Shown piece after piece: positions 16,552 to 23,635 of a DNA stretch of 34,383 nucleotides; the stretch's first letter is position 1, and each line of letters opens with the position of its first letter. The notes below the pieces were generated by a model. That model was not told where the DNA came from. It did no database searches and saw only the letters and a program-made list of their open reading frames with translations. This stretch comes from Gemmatimonadaceae bacterium (GTDB taxonomy: Bacteria; Gemmatimonadota; Gemmatimonadetes; Gemmatimonadales; Gemmatimonadaceae). A program made the translations under genes and the position numbers. The stretch is from positions 1 through 34,383 of the forward strand of contig JADGQR010000215.1 of NCBI GenBank assembly GCA_017881685.1, read 5' to 3'.

Positions 16552-17562
16552 ATGCGTGATGCAGTAATCACCGGGACCGGATCGTATGTCCCCGACCGGG
16601 TCGTCACAAACGCCGAGCTTTCGCAAATCCTCGGCGAAGACATCGACGAGTTTGTGTCGACGACGCTTGGAATTCGCGAGCGGCGGTATTGCGCGGCGAA
16701 CGAGTCGACTGCGGATCTCGCGGCGGCGGCGGCCAGGCGGGCATTAGTCTCTGCAGGAGTAGCGGCGGAGGATGTGGATCTGCTGATCGTGGCGACCGAC
16801 ACACCAGAATACATATCGCCGGCGACCGCGCCTGTCGTACAGGCGCGTATTGGAGCCTGGAAAGCGGGCGCGTTCGACATCAACAGCGCGTGCGCCGGCT
16901 TCGTCACAGCGCTTGACGTCGCGTGGAAATACATCAGGGCCGACGAGCGCTACAATCGGATTCTTGTTGTTGGCGCATACGCAATGTCGAAATTCGTCGA
17001 CCCGCGCGACAAGAAGACTTCGACAATCTTCGCCGATGGTGCGGGCGCTGTCGTCCTCGAGCGGTCGTCCGGCCCGGGGATTCTTGCGTCAGAGCTTTAC
17101 GCGGATGGCAGGCTCGCACCAGGCATGGGTGTGTTCGCAGGCGGAACGGCAGAGCCGATCACCGAGGAAGTCCTGCGGGAAGGAAAGCGCAACAAGCTTC
17201 GCTTCGTCACGAAGTATCCAAAGGAAGTGAACGAAGTGGGGTGGCCTCGAATCGCGAGATCTGTGTTGTCACGCATCGGGCGCACGACAAGCGACGTCGA
17301 TCAGTGGCTGTGGACGCAGGTGAATCTCTCCACGATCCGTGATGTCATGAACACACTCGGCGAGCCCGTTGAGAAAGCGCACACGATCATGGGAAAGTGG
17401 GGATACACCGGCGCAGCGTGTCTTCCGATGGCTCTCGACGATGCGGTAAGAGCAGGCAAGCTTCATGACGGTGATTTGATTCTGATGACCGGCTCAGGGG
17501 CCGGTCTCGCGATGGGATCGATGGCGATCGAGTGGCATCCAAATAAAAGGAAGAACGCATGA
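16552..17562 (+). CDS. KAS III (FabH)-like thiolase-fold protein with altered active site
   Basis: The 336-residue protein aligns along its length with 3-oxoacyl-ACP synthase III: N-terminal ITGTGSYVP, NSACAGF with the acyl-accepting Cys114, FADGAGAVVLE near 160-170, and C-terminal GSGAGLAMGSM. The other two catalytic positions are replaced. Where FabH has PHQAN this protein has WTQVN, placing Thr255 at the His position; where FabH has GNTSAA it has GYTGAA, placing Tyr285 at the Asn position. Without His and Asn the decarboxylating condensation of FabH is unlikely, but acyl transfer through Cys remains possible. The ATG at 16552 has AAAGG 12 bases upstream; a TTG at 16540 overlapping the regulator's stop is the alternative. 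It sits between the regulator and transporter genes with no ACP gene nearby, arguing against a housekeeping FabH role. Confidence 0.88.
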   Translation: MRDAVITGTGSYVPDRVVTNAELSQILGEDIDEFVSTTLGIRERRYCAANESTADLAAAAARRALVSAGVAAEDVDLLIVATDTPEYISPATAPVVQARIGAWKAGAFDINSACAGFVTALDVAWKYIRADERYNRILVVGAYAMSKFVDPRDKKTSTIFADGAGAVVLERSSGPGILASELYADGRLAPGMGVFAGGTAEPITEEVLREGKRNKLRFVTKYPKEVNEVGWPRIARSVLSRIGRTTSDVDQWLWTQVNLSTIRDVMNTLGEPVEKAHTIMGKWGYTGAACLPMALDDAVRAGKLHDGDLILMTGSGAGLAMGSMAIEWHPNKRKNA

Positions 17563-18068
17563 GCGCCAGCACAGCGCATCGAATCGATCTCACCCGAAGG
17601 GCTGCGCGTGTAACGCTGGTGCTCGCGGTGTGTGCAATTGCCGGAGGATATGCCGCGGCATTCAAGCCGGGTGGCGCACCAATATGGGCGCCGTGGCTTC
17701 TTGCCGTGGGGATTCCATCCGCGCTCGGCGGAATAATGGCGCTCGGTGCGGCTCGCGGAAGCGCGGGAATCGGGAAGCTCAAGTTCCCGTTTGCATTCGT
17801 CTTCGTGGTGCTGACGTCCGGTTTCTGTCTCGCGCTCGGGCTTCCAGCCAACGAAAGCATTCAGAGCACGCTGTGGCTTGGCCTGCCGGCGCGTGCAGCA
17901 ATCGTGATTTACGGAATTGGTTTGCTCCCAATAGTCGTTCTTCCCGTTGCTTACGCGCTCACGTTCGATACACAGACATTGAGCCAATCGGATATCGACC
18001 GCGTGCGTGAGCTTGCGGCGTTGCGGCTTTCCGCCAGCGATGAAGGCGAGAAGGGCGATCACGAGTGA
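17559..18068 (+). CDS. Small four-helix membrane protein, probable symporter accessory subunit
   Basis: This 169-residue protein has four hydrophobic segments: about 18-36 (VTLVLAVCAIAGGYAAAF), 43-65 (WAPWLLAVGIPSALGGIMAL), 74-95 (FPFAFVFVVLTSGFCLALGL) and 110-134 (AAIVIYGIGLLPIVVLPVAYAL). A charged cytoplasmic tail (LSQSDIDRVRELAALR) follows. I do not recognise the family. It starts by ATGA overlap with the KAS III-like gene and ends by GTGA overlap with the sodium:solute symporter gene. That position recalls the small membrane proteins that accompany some SSS transporters (DUF485-, DUF4212- or YhdT-type), though this one has more helices. A helper role in transport is an inference from position. 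Confidence 0.85.
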   Translation: MSASTAHRIDLTRRAARVTLVLAVCAIAGGYAAAFKPGGAPIWAPWLLAVGIPSALGGIMALGAARGSAGIGKLKFPFAFVFVVLTSGFCLALGLPANESIQSTLWLGLPARAAIVIYGIGLLPIVVLPVAYALTFDTQTLSQSDIDRVRELAALRLSASDEGEKGDHE

Positions 18069-19591
18069 TTCTCGCAAACATCGAGGCGACGGCCGCGCTG
18101 CTCCAGACTTCGCTGCCGCACGTCAAACAGCCAGTCGTCATTGGAGTCGGGCTCGCGTACTTCGCAGTAATTATCGGAATCAGCGTCTGGGCGGCACGCC
18201 GAACAAAGACTGCGGCGGACTTCTTCGTCGCTGGTCACGGAATAGGACTCATCGCTTTGACGGTGGCGTCGGTCTCGACGTCAGTGTCGGGTTTTGCTTT
18301 CATCGGCGGTCCCGGACTCATCTACACAGTGGGACTTGGCGCGATGTACATCGTGCTTCCCGCTTCGGTTACGAACGTGATGGGCGCGTGGGTTCTCGCG
18401 AAGAGAATGAGACTCCTGGGTGAGGCGCGGGGGCTCATGACTGTGCCTGACGCGATTGGCGCCCGGTACAACTCTCCGGCGTCTCAAGGTCTTGCCGGCA
18501 TCGCGATGCTCGTTGGCATCATCGGCTACATGGCGACCAATGCGCTCGCAATGGGAGTCGTGATCAACGCGATTTTCGGCGTGGGAATCGGGTGGGGCAT
18601 CTGGATTGGAATGGGAATCACGCTGGCGTACTCGGTCGCCGGAGGAATTCTGGCGGGCATTTACAACGATGTGTTCCAGGGAACGCTGATGGCGGTCGCG
18701 TCGGTTCTCGTCTTCGTCTTCGTTCTCAAGATCGGCGGCGGCCTTGGCAACATATCGACGTCAATTCTCTCTCACGATCCGAAGTTTCTTGGCGCGTGGG
18801 GGAAGATGACGCCTCTCGCAGCGCTCTCGTTCTTCTTCGTGTTTGGAATGGGCTCGCTCGGACAGCCGCAGGGCGTGCACAAGTACTACATGCTCCGGGA
18901 TCCGATGCAGCTCAAATGGTATCCGCTGCTCAAGACGCTGGGACTGATTCTGGTTCTTCTGCTTTATTTCGGCGTCGGTGTCGGAGTGAAGGCTTTCGTG
19001 CTCAACGGGACGATGGCACCGTTGTCGGCGCCTGACCAGGCGACACCAAGCCTGCTGTTGAGTGTGACGCCTCTCGTGCTTGCTGCATTGGTGTTCTCAG
19101 GTGTCGCTGCGGCAACCATGAGCGCGGCGAATTCGTTCATCAATATCGGCGCAGCCGTCGTGATGCATGATCTGCCCATCGCCTTCGGCAAGCGGCTCAA
19201 GAACGAGCTGAAATGGGGAAGGGCAGTGACCGTGCTGATGGCGATTGCGGCGGCGCTGATCGCGCAGAACTCCGGAACGATGGTCGCGTTTCTTGGAATC
19301 TTCGGTTGGGGACTTTTCGCCTCGACGCTTGTGCCGGCGCTGGCTGTCGGACTCAACTGGGATGGAGCTACGCGCGAAGGAGCGATGGCTTCGATCGGAA
19401 CCGGTCTGTTCGTCACACTGGCCCTCGAGACGGCATCGTATTTCAAGGCATTCACTTTTCTATCGGGAGTTACTGCATCCGCTGTCGCTCTCGTGTTGTC
19501 ATTCCTGATGTTCTTCCTGGTGTCGTGGCTCACGCGACGCGATCCGGACAAGGCGATCGATCCGGATGTGCGTCTCATCATGGAGCTTTGA
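18065..19591 (+). CDS. Sodium:solute symporter (SSS family)
   Basis: The 508-residue polytopic protein has the SSS pattern: a first helix LAYFAVIIGISVWAARRT followed by the family signature TAADFFVAGHGIG, the unwound-helix region VASVSTSVSGFAFIGGPGLIY, and about 13 hydrophobic segments overall. The later SAANSFINIGAAVVMHDL matches the conserved Na2-site helix region. It would import a small organic solute, often a monocarboxylate, amino acid, sugar or vitamin, with Na+. The GTG start at 18065 overlaps the preceding small membrane protein's stop. Its place between CoA-ligase genes suggests a carboxylate or hydroxy-acid substrate, but this is inferred only from context. Confidence 0.93.
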   Translation: MILANIEATAALLQTSLPHVKQPVVIGVGLAYFAVIIGISVWAARRTKTAADFFVAGHGIGLIALTVASVSTSVSGFAFIGGPGLIYTVGLGAMYIVLPASVTNVMGAWVLAKRMRLLGEARGLMTVPDAIGARYNSPASQGLAGIAMLVGIIGYMATNALAMGVVINAIFGVGIGWGIWIGMGITLAYSVAGGILAGIYNDVFQGTLMAVASVLVFVFVLKIGGGLGNISTSILSHDPKFLGAWGKMTPLAALSFFFVFGMGSLGQPQGVHKYYMLRDPMQLKWYPLLKTLGLILVLLLYFGVGVGVKAFVLNGTMAPLSAPDQATPSLLLSVTPLVLAALVFSGVAAATMSAANSFINIGAAVVMHDLPIAFGKRLKNELKWGRAVTVLMAIAAALIAQNSGTMVAFLGIFGWGLFASTLVPALAVGLNWDGATREGAMASIGTGLFVTLALETASYFKAFTFLSGVTASAVALVLSFLMFFLVSWLTRRDPDKAIDPDVRLIMEL

Positions 19592-19592
19592 G

Positions 19593-20006
19593 ATGAAGTT
19601 CGACGAGCTGGTCGTTGGCAGGAGCGCAGAGTTCGCGAAGACAATCACCGAGGCCGATGTTGTCATGTTCGCAGGTGTGACAGGCGACTTCAATCCGGTT
19701 CACATCGATGCAGTCGCTGCGGCGAAGACGCGTTTTGGAGGACGCATCGTACACGGGATGCTCAGCGCCGGGCTCATCTCAGCTGCGATAGCGAACAGAC
19801 TTCCCGGGCCCGGCTCTATCTATCTTGGGCAGACGCTCAAATTCACGCTGCCGGTGCGGATTGGCGATACCGTAACTGCGACTATCACAGTCGCGGAGAT
19901 TCTTCCCAGGCGGCGAGTGAAGCTTTCCACGGTCTGCACCAATCAGAACGGCGAGAAGGTCATCGATGGAGAAGCGACCGTCATGGTGGACGAAGCCAAT
20001 GGTTGA
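19593..20006 (+). CDS. phaJ: MaoC-like (R)-specific enoyl-CoA hydratase, PhaJ-like
   Basis: The 137-residue hotdog-fold protein has the length of PhaJ from Aeromonas and its catalytic dyad motif: Asp32 and His37 in GDFNPVHID. RIVHGMLSAGL and GSIYLGQTLKFTLPVRIGD follow, both close to PhaJ. PhaJ hydrates trans-2-enoyl-CoA to (R)-3-hydroxyacyl-CoA, linking beta-oxidation to polyhydroxyalkanoate; in reverse it dehydrates an (R)-3-hydroxyacyl-CoA. Here no PHA synthase is present, so a catabolic direction is plausible. The ATG at 19593 is one base after the symporter stop and the gene overlaps the next by 8 bp. Related MaoC proteins act on other acyl-CoAs, so the exact substrate is open. Confidence 0.88.
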   Translation: MKFDELVVGRSAEFAKTITEADVVMFAGVTGDFNPVHIDAVAAAKTRFGGRIVHGMLSAGLISAAIANRLPGPGSIYLGQTLKFTLPVRIGDTVTATITVAEILPRRRVKLSTVCTNQNGEKVIDGEATVMVDEANG

Positions 20007-20925
20007 TCAGTCAGCGCCCCCCGTCGTGGCCGAGTCTGACAGTGCAGGTGTGGGGCAGTTCGTTACAAGGGAGATACCGACCGATGCCGGAGCGCGTCGA
20101 TACAAGCTCTTCATCCCGTCGAGCTACGACGGGAAAAAGGCGATGCCCCTCGTCGTCGTTCTCCACGGATGCACTCAGGATCCTGATAATGCGGCGCGCG
20201 GTACGAGGTTCAACGAAGTTGCAGAAGAGTCACGAGCGCTTGTTGCGTATCCGGAACAACCAGCAGCAGCGAATGGCCTGAAGTGCTGGAACTGGTTCGA
20301 TGCAGCTCATCAGAAAAGAGATCAGGGTGAGCCCGCCCTCATCGCCGGAATAACCCGGCAAGTATTGAAGGAGATGAAGGTCGACTCGCGCCGCGTGTAC
20401 ATCGTCGGCCTGTCAGCCGGAGCCGCGATGGCGCTCACGGTTTCCTATGCGTATCCGGAATTGTTTGCAGCCGCAGGTCTCCATTCGGGGATCGCATACG
20501 GAATCGCGACGAGCACCCCGGAAGCAATCAGGCGCATGGGCGTCGGCGCGAGCGACCCAGTCGATCTCGCTGCAGCGGTAATTCGAGGCTTTGGATCGAA
20601 CAGCCCGATACCGACCATCGTCTTTCAAGGGAATAGCGACAAGACAGTCAATCCTGCAAACGCCGACAACATCGTCGCCCAGCTGATGACCGGGTTCCTT
20701 CCGGGCGATCTGAAGGCAAGAGCCGAGCACACAGGAACCACGCCGCAGGGATTTCACTTCACGAGGCGCGTCATTGGAAATCCTCCACTGATTGAAGAAT
20801 GGTCGGTCGATGAGCTGGGACACGCATGGTCGGGAGGATCGAAGGAAGGGACTTACACCGACGAGCGCGGACCGGATGCGACGCGGGAGATCATGCGCTT
20901 TCTTCTGGAGCATCGGCACACGTGA
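19999..20925 (+). CDS. PHB-depolymerase-family esterase
   Basis: The 308-residue alpha/beta-hydrolase has the Esterase_phd/PHB-depolymerase family layout: oxyanion motif LHGCTQ (55-60), lipase box GLSAG (137-141, nucleophile Ser139), acid Asp214 in GNSDKTVNP and catalytic His275 in LGHAWSGG. This family includes PHB depolymerases, feruloyl and acetylxylan esterases. No signal peptide is visible from the ATG at 19999, which overlaps the hydratase stop by 8 bp; an upstream start at 19966 would not add one. It therefore looks intracellular, unlike typical extracellular depolymerases, and may cleave a small imported ester or oligomer. No separate substrate-binding domain follows. Confidence 0.88.
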   Translation: MVDQSAPPVVAESDSAGVGQFVTREIPTDAGARRYKLFIPSSYDGKKAMPLVVVLHGCTQDPDNAARGTRFNEVAEESRALVAYPEQPAAANGLKCWNWFDAAHQKRDQGEPALIAGITRQVLKEMKVDSRRVYIVGLSAGAAMALTVSYAYPELFAAAGLHSGIAYGIATSTPEAIRRMGVGASDPVDLAAAVIRGFGSNSPIPTIVFQGNSDKTVNPANADNIVAQLMTGFLPGDLKARAEHTGTTPQGFHFTRRVIGNPPLIEEWSVDELGHAWSGGSKEGTYTDERGPDATREIMRFLLEHRHT

Positions 20926-22484
20926 GCGCGCGGCAGGAAATTGCATGGCCACAGTTCCCACGATACGCCGATCCGCTCAGGCAGTGGAGATCGATCGCCC
21001 CCGACCGCATCGCGCTGGTAGATAGACCTCGAGGAAGGCGTCTTACTTACTCGGCGTTCGACGCAGCATGTGACAGATGGGCTTCAGTGCTGCGAGACGC
21101 TGGAATTGGACGAGGACAGCGGGTCGCGGTCGCTGCTGGAAACCGGCACGAGGTAGCAGAGCTTTTCTTCGCTTGCATCAGAGTCGGTGCTGCACTGGTT
21201 CCGCTGAATTGGCGGCTCGCACCTCAGGAGCTGAGCGCGATTCTCCTGCATTCGCAGTCGTCGCTGATAGTTGGCGAGGCGAGATTCCGGGAAAAGCTCG
21301 AGACGTCCATTGATGCCGATAAAATGCCTCCGTGGCTCGACCTGGACTCGGATGCGCCTGCGCTCCTCGCCCGGGCGACAAACGGCGGCCGTGACGTCGA
21401 AACGCGCGCGAACGACGCTGTTCTGATTCTCTACACGTCGGGAAGTACCGGCCAGCCGAAAGGCGTGATCATTCCGCACCGTCAGATCTTCTACAACGCG
21501 ATTGCCACCACGACTGCCTGGGAGCTCGGTCACACTGATATTGCTCCTGTCGCTACGCCCTTCTTCCACACGGGAGGCTGGAACGTATTCGCGACGCCGC
21601 TATGGCATCGTGGGGGAACTGTTGTGCTGTTCGATCAGTTCGATCCGGCGGACTTTATCGATGCACTTGCCGAAGAGCACTGCACCGTCGCCCTCACCGT
21701 GCCAACGCAGCTCATCATGATGCTCGGCAGCAGTGCATGGGGACGTCCATTGCCCGACTTGCGCTACTTCATCTCGGGCGGTGCGCCGTGTCCTCCTGCA
21801 TTGATGGAAAAAGTTCGTGGTGCGGGGTATACGCTGCGCGAAGGGTACGGTCTAACCGAATGCGGTCCGAATTGTTTTGCCATGTCGAGCGAAGAGTCGG
21901 TAGAGAATCCGGGCAGGGTCGGGCGACCTGTCCCGTTTCTCGAAATGCGTCTGATGGCCGACGACGGCACCGCGGCAAAACTGAATGAGCCCGGAGAGCT
22001 TCAGCTTCGAGGACCGCAGATGTTCGGCGGATATCTGCACGACTCCGCCCGAACGGCCGAGGCTTTGGCGGAAGACGGATGGCTGCGGACGGGCGACCTG
22101 GCGATGCGCGACGAAAAAGGACTCTACGCGATTTGCGGCAGGAAGAAGGAGATGTACATATCAGGAGGCGAAAACGTTTATCCAGCCGAAGTCGAGTCAG
22201 CTCTCGCTTCTCATCCGGCAATAGCTGAGGTCGTTGTTGTCGGTGCGCCACATGCGTTGTGGGGAGAAACAGGATGCGCGTTCGTGATTCTGCGTAGTTC
22301 ATTCGAGAGCATCACTTCCGATGACATCATCGCATTTGCGCGACAGCACCTGGCAGGATACAAGGTTCCGCGTACCATCTTCATCACTGATGACCTTCCT
22401 CGCCTTGGATCGGGGAAGCCCGATCGTCGCGAGCTGTCATCGCGTGCGGCGACTGCAATGAAGACCGAAGGAGCGACGGCGTAG
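20922..22484 (+). CDS. Acyl-CoA ligase (AMP-dependent synthetase family), second copy
   Basis: The 520-residue ANL-superfamily enzyme has YTSGSTGQPKG at about 171-181, REGYGLTECGPN near 306, WLRTGDLA near 388, SGGENVYPAEVES near 411 and the C-terminal Lys in LGSGKPDRREL near 500. It differs substantially from the ligase at 13043, so the two are unlikely to be a recent duplication and may act on different acids of the same pathway. I set the start at the GTG at 20922, whose GTGA overlap with the esterase stop indicates coupling; the frame is open to 20826 inside the esterase gene. The next gene begins immediately after its stop. Confidence 0.92.
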   Translation: MSARQEIAWPQFPRYADPLRQWRSIAPDRIALVDRPRGRRLTYSAFDAACDRWASVLRDAGIGRGQRVAVAAGNRHEVAELFFACIRVGAALVPLNWRLAPQELSAILLHSQSSLIVGEARFREKLETSIDADKMPPWLDLDSDAPALLARATNGGRDVETRANDAVLILYTSGSTGQPKGVIIPHRQIFYNAIATTTAWELGHTDIAPVATPFFHTGGWNVFATPLWHRGGTVVLFDQFDPADFIDALAEEHCTVALTVPTQLIMMLGSSAWGRPLPDLRYFISGGAPCPPALMEKVRGAGYTLREGYGLTECGPNCFAMSSEESVENPGRVGRPVPFLEMRLMADDGTAAKLNEPGELQLRGPQMFGGYLHDSARTAEALAEDGWLRTGDLAMRDEKGLYAICGRKKEMYISGGENVYPAEVESALASHPAIAEVVVVGAPHALWGETGCAFVILRSSFESITSDDIIAFARQHLAGYKVPRTIFITDDLPRLGSGKPDRRELSSRAATAMKTEGATA

Positions 22485-23039
22485 ATGGCGCAGGCGAAGG
22501 GATCGACCCTGATCGCGACGATGGATTTCGTTCGGGTTGAGAAAGGCCCGGCGGTTCTCTCTGCGGTTATGGATCGCATCGCGCCCGACGACAGAACGAC
22601 GATCGAGACCATCTCGCCAACCGCAGAGATTCCGCTCGATCTTCTGCTTACTCTCTGGCGCGCTGTCGATGACGAGATCCGCGACTCCGATCCGGACTGG
22701 GTCGAGCGAGCAGGGGGACACTCCATCGAGTTCACTGGCGTTCGACTGTACAGCGGAATCCTTCGGAAAGCGTCACCGGTGGAATTTCTCACTCAGCGCG
22801 TTTCGCTCTTTCGCCTTTACTATCATCCCGGCGACATGGAGCTCATCGAGGAGCACGATGGATATGCCGTCACGCGCCTCGTCGGCTTCGACCAGGCCGA
22901 TCCGCTTTTCTGCCGCCGGCAGACCGGCGGATTGCGTCGCGCTCTTCGCGAAGCGGGAGGAGAAGAGCCGGAAACCTCTCACGTGCGGTGCGTGAACGAA
23001 GGGGATGCTTTTTGCGAGTGGGAATTGCGCTGGCGGTAG
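22485..23039 (+). CDS. DUF2378 (TIGR02265)/V4R-like small-molecule sensor-type protein
   Basis: The 184-residue protein begins KGSTLIATMDFVRVEKGPAV and continues with a helical segment (PLDLLLTLWRAVDDEI), then VSLFRLYYHPGDMELIEEHDGYAVTRLVGF. It ends HVRCVNEGDAFCEWELRW with Cys169 and Cys177. This organisation resembles the DUF2378/TIGR02265 proteins known from myxobacteria, and the Cys-x7-Cys ending is also seen in V4R domains, which bind small hydrophobic molecules. There is no output domain, so it may be a stand-alone binding protein, a partner of another regulator or an uncharacterised enzyme. It starts directly after the second ligase stop (TAGATG) and is the last tightly coupled gene of the operon. 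Assignment is by motif memory. Confidence 0.75.
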   Translation: MAQAKGSTLIATMDFVRVEKGPAVLSAVMDRIAPDDRTTIETISPTAEIPLDLLLTLWRAVDDEIRDSDPDWVERAGGHSIEFTGVRLYSGILRKASPVEFLTQRVSLFRLYYHPGDMELIEEHDGYAVTRLVGFDQADPLFCRRQTGGLRRALREAGGEEPETSHVRCVNEGDAFCEWELRWR

Positions 23040-23116
23040 TAGCGCGCGTTTCTTGAAGGAGGCTGGAGTCCGCAAGCAGGCCCGCTAATTACAGGTGTCC
23101 ATTCCTCTCTCAATAA

Positions 23117-23569
23117 ATGACCGACTCGAACAAAATCGTTCCGGAAGATGTCCGTGCACGGCTCGAGCGCGGAATGGCCGCGGCAATCGGCATCGAGTTC
23201 ACGCTCCTGACGCCGGACAAGGTCGTCGCCACGATGCCGGTGGACGACAGAACCCGGCAGCCGTTTGGGCTTCTTCACGGTGGTGCCTCGGCTGCACTGG
23301 CGGAGACGGTCGCTTCGATCGGGGCTGCCCTGAACATCGACAGGAACAAGCAGGCCGTCGTCGGCCTGGAGCTGAACGCAAATCATCTCCGCGGAAAAAC
23401 CGACGGACTGGTGACGGCCACGGCAACGCCACTTCACCGTGGCCGGCGCACTCAGGTGTGGGAGATTCGCATCGAAGACGAATCACACCGGCTGGTCTGT
23501 GTTTCGCGGTGCACCCTCGCGGTTGTGGATCGCGAGGGCAAGGGCGAGGCTAGGCCGCCGCTTAGGTAG
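23117..23569 (+). CDS. PaaI/YbdB-type hotdog acyl-CoA thioesterase
   Basis: The 150-residue hotdog-fold protein has the active-site signature LLHGGASAALAETVAS (about 58-73), with the conserved HGG and the catalytic Glu, followed by GLELNANHLR and a beta-rich C-terminal half with the RIEDE-type strand. This matches the PaaI/YbdB/MenI thioesterases of about 130-150 residues, which hydrolyse aromatic or aliphatic acyl-CoA esters. It follows the operon after a 77-bp gap, so it may be co-transcribed or have its own promoter. In this context it could recycle CoA from dead-end intermediates made by the two ligases. The substrate is unknown. Confidence 0.9.
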   Translation: MTDSNKIVPEDVRARLERGMAAAIGIEFTLLTPDKVVATMPVDDRTRQPFGLLHGGASAALAETVASIGAALNIDRNKQAVVGLELNANHLRGKTDGLVTATATPLHRGRRTQVWEIRIEDESHRLVCVSRCTLAVVDREGKGEARPPLR

Positions 23570-23591
23570 GACTTTGCTCGACTCGCTCGGT

Positions 23592-23627
23592 CAAGGGATC
23601 CGGAGTGTTTGCCATTGCTGATCCTTG
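23592..23627. terminator. Possible bidirectional hairpin between convergent genes
   Basis: CAAGGGATC and GATCCTTG can form an 8-bp stem with one bulged G around a 19-base loop. It lies in the 66-bp gap between the thioesterase gene and the convergent dehydrogenase gene. The stem is modest and there is no T run, so the call is weak. Confidence 0.3.
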
Positions 23628-23635
23628 CCCGACGG

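Noticed and set aside
16552-17562. Calling the KAS III-like gene fabH
   Set aside because: The catalytic His and Asn are replaced and no fatty-acid synthesis genes (fabD, fabG, acpP) are adjacent.
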